DNA of 64,000 bases from Mycocentrospora acerina (Eukaryota > Ascomycota > Dothideomycetes > Pleosporales), in contig JAKUHH010000025.1 of NCBI GenBank assembly GCA_022701365.1, positions 310,001 to 374,000 on the forward strand. The letters run 5' to 3'. Position 1 is the stretch's first letter; each line of letters starts with the position of its first letter. A model generated the notes under the pieces. That model was not told the origin of the DNA, did no database searches, and saw only the letters and a program-made list of their open reading frames with translations. The position numbers and the translations under genes are program-made. Positions 12,662-22,424 of the stretch are shown in pieces.

Positions 12662-13019
12662 TTTGGTTGATTTAAGAATGCAGAATTCTTTGCAACAAAT
12701 GGAATTCTTGGAAGAACTCTCGTGAGATTTATTGAGCGTGAAAGACAATGCTGGGCGAGTTGAACAAAAATCGGGGCTTAGTTCTACACACTTGAAAATT
12801 TCCTCAAAAGAAAAGTGCTCGTTTGCAATTGTGCGTCTGATGTGATTTGGCTTTCTAATGTTTTGATTGTCTATGATCGTTAATTTCATACGAAACGATG
12901 CGAATAGAATGAGTGTTGCTGTAATATATAGCCACTGAGAACTGCTCAAATATCACCCCCTTACCAAGTAGCAGGTAGTCTGACCTGGTACTGCTATAAT
13001 ACCCATCATAAAACTCCTC
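12662..13019. other. Convergent spacer ELP1 / CFEM receptor
   Basis: About 360 bp of AT-rich 3' flanks. A long minus-strand frame across it (12050-12949) is the antisense shadow of ELP1 and its tail. Nothing else seen. Confidence 0.55.
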
Positions 13020-14689
13020 TCAGCTCTTTGCACTCCCTGCGATACTCGTTGCTCCACCCTTCCCCGTGTTCAACTCTATCAGCCCTATTTCGTCGTCTCC
13101 CTCTTCCCGCACAGTCATAACTCGTGTGTTAGGCATCGTCGTAATCGTACTAAACAGGTCTGAGTCCCGATGATATTTCTTTTTCCGCGGCCCTTTGGGC
13201 TCGCCATCGAGCCTGTTTGGCGAGATATGAGCAACGTTGTGCTGCTGGTAGTTTGATTGGGAGTTTGATAGCCAACCGCGTAGCTGGGGGATAACTTTCT
13301 GAAATAATCGTCGAAATGAGGGCATGCATACACATATTACGCCAACGTTTAACTCCACGGTGCTGGTCATGGCGCTCAAAGCGTTATCCCAGAGAGGGTT
13401 CGTGGTGCTGCTATAGGATTTGAGAGTCGGGAGACGGGTGCATGAAACTATGATCGTGCTGTTTAGAGGTTATTTACGTGTCAGTCGGCATTCTTGAGAC
13501 CATTGGGGAGTGATATATATGTAGACATGGTGACATACATGGTGCCAACACCGAATATGGCGAACAACGAGGCCTTTTTTCTCCAGGAAAGGTGTAGAGT
13601 AATTATTTCGGGTATAGGAATTATAGCGATGATCAGATCCAGCAAGATATTGACTCCCGATGCAACAAGGCTGAATCTATGCATGTCAAGACAGTAGTCG
13701 GGTCTTCCATGCTCGCCATCCCATGCCTCCCAAGATGCTACAAGACTGTGAGTGTGTTTTACAGATTCAAATTCTCTTGTGGATCAAGAAGCTTACCAGA
13801 TACGGGCTTACATTGAAGGAATGAGATAATCGAAGGAACCAGAGTATAAAGCGCGCTTACCACGACTCCAACGTAGCAAATAGTCCTTGTTCTTTGCGAG
13901 GGGAATATTCGAAGGAAGAAGAAAAGAAAAGAAAGCTTCGCAAAGCCGGTCCCCCAGAAGTATAGGCCTTGACAAATGTAATTAAACTGCAGTACTTTGT
14001 TAGTCTCTTCATTATGGTGTCATCAAGTGGGCTATGTACTCGCACCTTCTGGATAGTATATATCTTTTCTGGATCGACAGTCCATGTATCACGCCCAAAT
14101 CCGAGTAGGCTACCATAAAAAATAGAAAATGTAAATAGGGAACATGCTAGCTCCGCGATGATAGCACTTGCATCATCCAAGCCGAAACTGTTCTGAGACA
14201 AAGCTACAGATATGCGTATTAAAGTCGCGATGAAAGCAAGAACACCAAACGTAGCAGTGACGGCAACTACAGTTTCAGAAAGACTTCGAACTGGTACATT
14301 GCACATTAGAGCGACCGCGCCTGCCGTAGCTTGTTGAATCAGTAAGGTCTAATTTGAAGCAGAAAGTGAGAACACTTACATAGAGCCTCCTTTATGGTAC
14401 AACTTGAGTGCACACAGGTAGTAATGGCGTCTTGCAGAGCTATTGTCGTACAAATACATGTCAAGTTTGCAAGGCTACACATGTCTTGTTCCTTAACCGC
14501 ATCCTGTGTGCAAGCTTTCTTTCATTGAGTCAGCTTCAGCTATTCCTAGCAAAGCAACAGCCCGATACTGTTACAAATACGGATTTTACATACAGCGCAT
14601 TCTGAAAACGTGATTTCGTAGCAAACAGCTGGGCTTAAGGCGAAGCCCAGGATGATAAAAACCATATGAAGAAGTGATGCATGCTTCAT
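13020..14689 (-). CDS. CFEM-domain seven-transmembrane receptor (PTH11-type, fungal rhodopsin-like domain)
   Basis: Predicted plasma-membrane receptor-like protein of the PTH11/CFEM group; ligand unknown. Exon 1 (14689-14594) encodes MKHASLLHMVFIILGFALS, a signal peptide. Exon 2 (about 14503-14380) carries the CFEM core with CSLANLTCIC then TTCVHSSCTIKEAL. Exon 3 (from about 14330) has LMCNVPVRSL, which provides the last CFEM cysteine, and the first helices (VTATFGVLAFIATLIRI). The next exon gives FNYICQGLYFWGTGFAKLSF and FLRIFPSQRTRTICYVGV. Another gives VNILLDLIIAIIPIPEIITL. The last has MTSTVELNVGVICVCMPS and a hydrophilic, serine-rich tail. The exon 2/3 join fits phase only with an AAG acceptor at about 14331. 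The first CFEM cysteine pair is unclear, so the N-terminal join may need revision. The family is often linked to surface sensing and host interaction. Confidence 0.82.
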
Positions 14690-16100
14690 ACTAATAAATG
14701 AATGTAGTCGCACTTATGTGTTCAACGTATTCTTAAGGAGAACTGTCACTGCTAGACTGCCAAGATAGAGACAAGAAGTGAAATCTCAGAAGAAGAATTT
14801 TCTCGAAGAGACGACTCCATAGTATTTCTCTTTCAGGGTGGGAAATATGTCAGGGGCTGGGCGAGGAAGTGGGGAGGACGGCCAAAGTGTGGTTCGGCGG
14901 TCTGTGAACCGTATACTAGCGCCTCCTTGTCTTTGTATGGGTTTACTATAGGGTTTGTACTCCACGGCCATTCAAATTATTTACATCCAAGACAAACTTT
15001 CTTAATTTATCTGTCATTGTATTAATACGTACCAAGCTTGCTATGCACTGTCGCTTACATCTTACTAACAAGAGTATTTCGTTAGAATAAACCTCTGCCC
15101 TGTCTCCATCGTTCACCTGATAACTCGCATCACTGAGCAAATACTCAAAGGGCAAAAATGCTCCTCAAAATATCCTCAAATGATGAGGTAACATAGAATA
15201 ACGCTACTATACTAAGAATAGTTGCTTGTTTAACCAGTAAATACAACAACAGGTTGCTATCGAAAGTACTGTAAGGCTTAGCTCTGGGTAGCACTTTATC
15301 ACCCCATAACCAGGTATTTTACAACCGTACCAGCATATACAAAACGGCTTTCCACACATTATCAATTTCAAAACGCAATTGACACGGCCTCCAAATCACA
15401 TCGTTGGACGAGCAATGCTCTACGAGGACATATGGGTGGTACGGGTAAATATACCGAATCCGAACTTTGGTTAGGTTAGTGCCGTTCATCAAAGAACAAA
15501 GTTTCTATACACGTAACGTGAGATTGAATACGGCACACCTTATATCCTCTCACAAAAGTGCCAGGAAATTCCTGGCTATACGTCTCGCGAATACGACATG
15601 TGCACGACATCGTATGACGCCCGGGACGACTTATTTACCAGTACAGACAAGAACCAAATTTTGGAATAAATGGGTATTGTGGATAGTGTATAAGCCATGG
15701 CTTTGCTGTTGAGAAGCATTTTTTCTGGACAAAGTGTCAAATCTATTTGTGAAGTGCTTGGACAAATCCGTGGGCGCAAAGAAGCTTTTTGACTATGGGA
15801 AGAGGTTGAGATGTGAGTTTCAAGCCTGATTGTAACTGAAGTTAAGCCAACATCAACCAGGTGCGTTTACGGCAATATAAAAGCTGTTTTAAGAGGCGTT
15901 AACTTTGACTTACTCGAAACAGGGGAGTATTATGGAAGCTTATTGAATGCCTTACATCTCGCCTTTCCTCTCTTGAGTTCTGTCTTAGCAGCTCCACGAT
16001 AAGCCCGACCTTTTTTGCTGGTTGCAGGTGTAGTGATTCCCAGAGTCCTGAAAGCATTGATTACTGTTAACGGTATTGTGGGTCGTGCTGAGAAGGGAAT
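14690..16100. other. AT-rich gene-poor stretch
   Basis: No frame above 81 codons and no family motif on either strand. Base composition is clearly more AT-rich than the flanking housekeeping genes. The region around 15100-15460 is particularly AT-rich. Possibly repeat-derived and mutated, but no element could be identified. Confidence 0.5.
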
Positions 16101-16149
16101 GCAAGCATCGTTGGCTCAATCCCAGGATAACTCTGCAAGAGGGTGGATC

Positions 16150-16475
16150 TGCTTTCTCAGCCCATGAAGATCGTTCATAAAAAGGGAGACAAACTAAACT
16201 ACACGTCCAAAGAAGTGCGTACGGAAATGGTTGCTGGAACGTGAGTACGAAACCAGCAGTCCACTAGCTGCTAATGATTATATGTGATAGATTTGCTAGA
16301 GTCCATTCCACAGCCGCGACTATGCGCATTATCTTCTACTTCCTTATGAACAATCACTATTCTATGGAAAAGGTCGAAGCAGAGGTCGATGCTACATTCA
16401 GCGATGGAGCTCTGTCGCACCCAATCGAATACAGCAAAGCAGGCAAGCTTCCCTATATCCGAGCCGTCACATGAC
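16150..16475 (+). pseudogene. Cytochrome P450 fragment (relic)
   Basis: An internal P450 segment around helices I to K. The piece at about 16176-16240 reads KLNYTSKEVRTEMVAG, resembling the start of helix I. It is followed by a GTGAGT...ATAG intron-like stretch (about 16241-16289). The next piece reads HSTAATMRIIFYFLMNN, then EVDATFSDGALSHPIEYSKA and GKLPYIRAV, which is the usual P450 order (helix I threonine region, 'IDA', 'LPYL.AV'). After PYIRAVT comes a stop, and neither the ExxR glutamate nor the heme-binding cysteine loop can be found downstream. The 5' half of the gene is also missing. A decayed remnant, not a functional gene. Confidence 0.6.
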
Positions 16476-16750
16476 AAGCCCAAGATGATAAATCGATGCA
16501 GTAGGTAATGTTAGGACAATTAATTTTTTTATCATAATAACATTAGAGATTGTAGTGGGCAGACTTGCACGTAACAACAGCTATGCTGTATCTGCTATTG
16601 TATACAATAGAATATGTATATGTTTAAATGTTGCCTGCATTTCCCTAAAGATCAACAAAAAAAATGTCAAAGACTTTCATCGTAAGACACTGTAAGCAAC
16701 TCGAACAGACATACGAATAATTGAATGAGCAGTGCTAAAAGGCAAAAAGA
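16476..16750. other. AT-rich spacer
   Basis: About 275 bp, strongly AT-rich. It holds the T5 tract just downstream (minus strand) of the tRNA-Ala gene that likely ends Pol III transcription. Confidence 0.5.
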
Positions 16751-16847
16751 TGGACTTGCTGGGAATCGAACCCAGGACCTTTCCCATATCAGAAGCGAAT
16801 ACTCGAACCGATGCTAAGGGAAAATTATACCACTAAACCACAAGCCC
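16751..16847 (-). tRNA. tRNA-Ala(AGC) with intron
   Basis: Full cloverleaf on the minus strand. The acceptor stem GGGCTTG pairs with CAAGTCC and includes the G3-U70 wobble that defines alanine tRNAs, with discriminator A73. The A-box is TGGTTTAGTGG; the T arm is CTGGG-TTCGATT-CCCAG. The anticodon stem TTCCC/GGGAA closes the loop TTAGCAT once an intron of about 24-25 nt after A37 is removed. The intron itself contains GGTTCGAGTA, which resembles a B-box. A T5 tract follows the 3' end. The AGC call rests on loop geometry and the G3-U70 pair. Confidence 0.9.
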
Positions 16848-17224
16848 AATTGTTTGATGGAAATATCCTATCTTGCAATGTATCTAACCTTCAAGAATCA
16901 CTTACCTTAATGTCAATGGATCGCTCCGCGTCTGTTCTTTCTTACATTGTACAACGAGCGACAGCCTTTTTGGGATAGATCTATTTTGCCCAATCTATTG
17001 GATTGTGCTACCATTCATTCGAGCAAAAAGCCCCCAAATCGTACAATTATGATCACGCTACGCGTTCTACTGCACTTCGAAATAACTTGTAGTACATCGC
17101 TGACTGTGGAATGCTTAGGATCAAGATATTGAAGGGTAAAACTATTTTAAATCCCTTCTATCTTATAGCAAAAGAGCTGCAAGCGTTGGAGACTTTGTTT
17201 GATCATCAGTAATATTCACCAGCA
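16848..17224. other. AT-rich spacer
   Basis: About 375 bp upstream of the tRNA-Ala gene (minus strand). No coding signal or repeat recognised. Confidence 0.5.
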
Positions 17225-17225
17225 C

Positions 17226-17918
17226 GTCTGGACATTATCCAAAACAATGTCCATAATTCACCTTTTTCCCAGACCCCCATTGGAAGTACGTGGTCAAATA
17301 TGGGCAATTACTTTTGAGTCACGCACCTCTGACGCCTATGTCTTTCACAAGGGTCCTGAAATAACTCGCCATTCAATCTTATTTACATTTATACCAGTGA
17401 CGCTACAATTCTACAGTGGCCTGGAACCAGGATCTGTAACAGCAGGCTTTCTCTGACATATTTAAACAATTGATTAATGAGTAGTGTTACATCTGGCTGA
17501 ACTTGGATGTCAATCTTGTGTCCACCGGAACGTCTTATTTGGCCGCTTTAAAGCTGTTTACATCAAGCGGCTCAAGTTTGACCTCGAAAATGGAGACAAA
17601 TATCTATTCCAATTTAAGGGCTAGGAATTTAAGTGCTTCTTCAGCACGGAAGAGATTCACAAGGGTTTTGCGAATAACTTTTGGATGTGGGTCAGGGTTG
17701 TGAATGGTGGTCCTCCTGCCTGGCCTTGCGCTGATGAGAACTTGTTCTTCATCGACCCAGGGGATGGCCGAATTGCGAAAGGACTTGAGTTGGAGAAAAA
17801 GTATAAACAGATGCTGAAGGAGTTGCGAGCAGCGAGCGAAGAAGAATATTCCAGCGATGACTGTGCTAGTTGGGAAAGGGCCATACTATCATTGCTCTTG
17901 TGCTGTATGAGCTTGTAA
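17226..17918 (+). pseudogene. Decayed 2EXR-domain gene
   Basis: The first part reads MSIIHLFPRPPLEVRGQIW (from about 17226) and matches the opening of fungal 2EXR proteins (F-x-x-F-P-x-L-P-x-E-x-R-x-x-I-W), with the second proline-glutamate pair partly preserved. This frame stops at 17456. Related-looking sequence resumes in other frames at about 17620-17918, reading EEIHKGFANNFWMWVRVVN and then NLFFIDPGDGRIAKGLELEK. No intron signals make the frames join, so frameshifts and stops are the simplest reading. The function of 2EXR proteins is unknown. The region is AT-rich, in keeping with decay. Confidence 0.5.
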
Positions 17919-19547
17919 CTATTGGAACTTACTCTTTTCTTGCACCTCACCAGAGGTCATGAGAACGGAAAACTCGCGGAATGCATTAAAGAGATAAACT
18001 AGACGCTTAAAGCTACTGCCAAAAGTATGCAGGTCTGAGCACCACTATCGAAGAGTCAAGCTTGTTGTGCTGGTTATGGAAACACACTGTTCCTGGTCAA
18101 TGTCCAACCATAGGTAATGGTTTACTCCTTAACTAATCTGAGCAGTTGCATAACCTGCTGGCATTTTTAAACCATGTTTTCACCACTGAGTCTATAGTAG
18201 TTTGTGAGGAAGGCTTGAGTGCGATGGTCTACATCATCTTCGTCATGGGCAATTGATTTCTTCTCCTGAATTACTTGAAATAGGGAGAAACAATCAGGTA
18301 GAAGAGCGTAAACTTACTCTACACTTTGTTAGCAGTGTGTCGTAAAGAGGAAACAATATTGAGTAGGTGAGCTTCCTTTATGCGGATTGGTAACGTTAAT
18401 CTTACGTATCAAAGCAATAGGTCTTCTTCGTACTACAGATGTCTTTAGCATCGATAGCTAATTTTTTTACAAATTAATGACCGTATCCTTCTTTTTATAT
18501 TTAAATTGGAAGCCGATCGTTCAATTGTTCCCATAATCAAGCTCGTCGATTAGTTCGTTAGGTCCGATTCGGCCTGTTGTGGTTAAAGACGACCTTCTTA
18601 TCTACCAGCTCAGACGGTCGTTAAGTGGTTCAAGAGAGTTAAGGAAATGAAGCCTCTCATGGTTGTAGTACCGAGCAGCTAGAAGATGCAGTCTAAAACT
18701 TCGACAGAGAGGACGAAAGAGAGCCATGAAAGAAAAGACTGGTCCAAGTTTGGGTCACAGAGCAAGAGATAGTACCAATGACAAACGACAAACTTGCTTA
18801 TCCAGATTGTCTAGCACCATCGTCTACTAGATTTTCTCAACGTTCATGGTAAAGGTTTAAGTGCCGAATTCTGGAGGACATGTCCATACTTAGCGTTTTG
18901 ACCAAATTTCCAGACGTAATTGTGCCACACAAGGATGTGTCCCTATAGGAGTCCAAGAAAGAAAATTAAGGAAATGTGTGCATCTGAATGCTTTTACACC
19001 AGGCAAAGTCTTCAGACTCATAGTGCGAAGAACAAGGATGCTGCGTTTATCTAGCATGTACGTGCATCTCAATGTGGATTCTAGATTTGCTCAAGCGGGA
19101 ATGTATTTTGAGCTGAAGTCGATTTGGGGAAATTGCCCGCGTTGATCGCTAGTCAGGCGCCTCAAAATTTGATACTACCACATTGTAAGCGGGGAATTTC
19201 TTGCTATGGCTGAAGTGCTAGAACGTGCACGGCCCGTTCTAAAGATGCAGGGTCGAGCCTCCTCACCCTGACACGATCATTTGGCTCGACTTTAAAATGC
19301 CCGCCTCATCTTGGCTGTATTTCTAGACGACGCCGTTCTACAAGTGTATCGTTTCTGATAAGCCGAAAGTAATATAGCCCACCTTAAGAGCCTACTGAAA
19401 GGCCTAGATCATTGAAACAGAAAACATGCTTAGAGACAGAAATAGACGATATGAAGCACTCTACCCCAGGCCCGGATCTAATTTGTATTTCCTCTATTCT
19501 TCTACTTCATCTTCCAGCATCACTCGTTTATGCTTGCTATTTGAAAT
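17919..19547. other. AT-rich gene-poor stretch
   Basis: About 1.6 kb with no frame above 70 codons and frequent stops in all frames. Patches of balanced composition at about 18540-18800 and 19190-19340 could be old coding or transposon sequence, but no family is recognisable. Confidence 0.5.
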
Positions 19548-21014
19548 ATGCTTGCCCTAATTGGCCTTCTGGCCCTTTCACTCGTTTCTGCTTTATCTAT
19601 CCCCCAGGCTTCCCAGTGCGGTAACCACGGATATGACCTTGCCACCAAAGCTTACTTTTACGAAGCGAGTGACGCACTTGCAACGCAGTCTGCTTGTGGA
19701 GCAAAATGCTCTGCAGACGCCAAATGTCAGAGCTATATTGTGGGTGGTGGCGCTTGCTTGTTGTATACTGTTCCAGTGTAAGTACTTATGTGATCCCTCT
19801 CCGTTGTCACAGATAATTTAATGATCAAATCCTTGTTCTCTTGCAGTTCCGGAAACTTGAATCCCAACGATGCCAGTCCTTACTCCTTCTATGATAAAGA
19901 CTGCCCGCAAGAGAGCCTAGCTTGCCATATTCCTGGCTACGATCTCAATAATCCTACCGCGTTCAATAATTCAACTGATGCGGCTGTTCTCTCTGCCAGC
20001 GGCTGCTCTTCTCTTTGCCAAACAACAGCAAAATGTCTGAGTTATGCCTCTAGTAACACCGTCTGTTATTTGTACACTGCTCCTATAGCTGGCAACCTTA
20101 ATGCTGTTTCTAGCAGCCAGTTTACTTTCTATGATGTAGACTGCCCTGTTGCTGCATCGCCGTCTTCCACGAGTACTGGGACTGTAACGTCCTCGGCTTC
20201 AGCAAACACCGCGATCACGACATCGGCTTTGTCTTCGTCAGCTACCGTTTCGTTGGTAGCTAGTTATACGTCTTCTGCATCGACCTCAGCAAGTGTACCG
20301 CTTATCACATCGTCCTCTTCATCCCCAGTCAGCGCAAATATTACCGTATCAAGTTCATCTTCTGTGTTGAACTCGACAAGTACGGCACTTACGACATCAT
20401 CGTACTCAGTTGACGTTACATCATCCACAATATCGAGTGTAACATCAACTAGTTCAGCCATGTCAACTTCAACAGTATCTTCAACATCGATGAGTTCTAC
20501 TACTCAGAGCTCGAGCACTTCTTCTACGAGCATCTCGTCAACAGCTTCATCATCTGCAGTGCTCTACCCAACTCAGGTGGTCGTCAATTCCGGTTTTGAG
20601 GATGATTCGTCCGTCTGGAAAATTAGTAGTAACGGGAAATTAACAGGCGCCCGCAAGTCTGGAGACAATGCGCCGGGATTAGCTGGCAATTACGTTATGA
20701 AAGTCACCCCCCTCTTGTCTTTCAGATATGAGGAGCTACTACTCTACCAGGACATCGTACTTGACCCCAAGAAATCGTATCAGCTAAGTATATTCACAAA
20801 GCAAGCGTTGATTAGTTGTAGTTTCCTGGTGGCCTTCGATAGTGGTTCAAAGGTATACTCTATTCGGGCAACCCCGCAATTAACATGGAGTCCAACTATT
20901 GTGTCAAAGATATCGTCAACAGCAGGAAAGGGTAGATTATCGGTAACGGTAGGCTGTTTGACGTCAGCTAAAGTCGACATTGACAACATTACCATGACGG
21001 AGGAAGCTTCTTGA
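19548..21014 (+). CDS. Secreted PAN/apple-like protein with Ser/Thr-rich linker and C-terminal carbohydrate-binding-like domain
   Basis: Predicted extracellular or wall-associated protein of about 465 residues in two exons (19548 to about 19778, and about 19846-21014, one codon split inside V-P-V/S). A signal peptide (MLALIGLLALSLVSA) is followed by two similar cysteine-rich modules. The first runs from CGNHGYDLATKAYF to YSFYDKDC and the second from CHIPGYDLNNPTAF to FTFYDVDC. Each has the C...C..C...C spacing and 'CxSY' core of fungal PAN/apple-like repeats. Next comes a linker of about 130 residues, mostly Ser and Thr, likely O-glycosylated. The C-terminal part from VVVNSGFEDDSSVWKI to VDIDNITM resembles a CBM4/9-type jelly-roll (NSGFE...W start, VDIDNI end). 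Function is unproven; glycan binding is inferred. Confidence 0.8.
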
Positions 21015-22424
21015 TATAAGAACGCGGACGAAGAATATAACAGAACGCATTCAAGGACAAAGTTTGTACACCTGTATTATAGTAAAGGATAACGGCTTTC
21101 TTTTTTTCTCTTCCAATACTGTCATCTCTTTTTATCCAGCGGTAATGAACTTTACGTTGTGGATCAGAAATAGGGTATGATAATGCGCAGTATGTAAGAG
21201 GACATGGGTATGACGCGTTGATCGTACAAAAGTCAATATTCAACTACTCGAGTTCTTCACGTCCCCCAGGTTCCACCTTTAGCCTGGAGTTGATTTTGGC
21301 CTTGAACTTTCTTCCTGGGTTCGCCGATGTATTCTCGTCGGCACTTTGTCCCCACGGGCTATATCAGATGAATTGCGAGAAAATCAAGTAAAACACTACA
21401 GAAACAAAAAAGTGAATTCCACAGCGTATTGTAAGTTAAAATGAAGCGATTTTTGCCAGACGTATCGCATATCAACATTTGACAAATTGAACTTTTGAAC
21501 TACTCCCTCGGTTGCACCAAAAACTGTTCATTTCCATCACTTTTAATGGATAACATGAAGTTATGTATACTTCAGAATGTCTTCTAATATCTCACTAAAA
21601 GACAATCGACTTGCTCTTGCCTCTACCATGTTACCGTGAGACCAAAACTGGCACGGTTTAGTTGTGTTGACTCACTCGCTTGGGAAACATCAAATCTTCA
21701 TGCTTGAAGCATACACTATTCTTTTGTACTATCAATACAAGATTTCTTAAAAAGTGTCGAGAGATTTTACGACTGCTAAATCACAATCTTAGTTGTTAAT
21801 GAGCGTATGGCATGTTTTAGCATCTGTAATGTACTACAAAGATCACTATATGACCCTCGCAGTGTATCACAAGCAACCATCTATCCGTCACGTCTCCGCT
21901 CAAAGCACAGTCCCCATGAAAGTACCGCCCTTTACAATTTATCAACCTCTACTCTTTGACGTTCCCAGGAACATGGCGACTGCTTTCCAATATTTAAGAA
22001 GAGAGCAAAAGATACGAACAAGTATTAGGTTGTAAACCAACTAAATAGTAATCCCAGTAAAAAACCAGTTTTTCAGAAGAGAGATTTATTACGCGGCTAG
22101 ATGAGTTTCTCAACCAGCAGACGTTGTAAGTAGCGACCATCCCAAGAAAGCAGGGATGCAACATGACCAAAAGTGTTGTGACTCGCGATCCACTTCTCCA
22201 CGTTCCGAGCACCCACTCTTCCGCACGCACATGGCAGTCAAACCCGCAGCGGAGTTACAAGACGACGCTAGTCTAATCACCGACCTCCACAACCCAGCAT
22301 TCCGAGCGTGACCACACCGCGTGTTCCCAACCCTGCCTTTCCTTTTCTTTTCAAAGTTGCTGCATACAAATGCTGCTCTCCTGAACACACACTGGCTCCG
22401 CGCGAGAATCTCGAGCTAGAAAGC
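21015..22424. other. Intergenic region upstream of sugar transporter
   Basis: About 1.4 kb. AT-rich to about 22080, then balanced composition toward the transporter start, where its promoter and leader are expected. No motif-bearing frame or repeat seen. Confidence 0.55.

Noticed and set aside
12050..12949. 299-codon minus-strand frame
   Set aside because: Antisense shadow of the last ELP1 exon, which has clear family homology.
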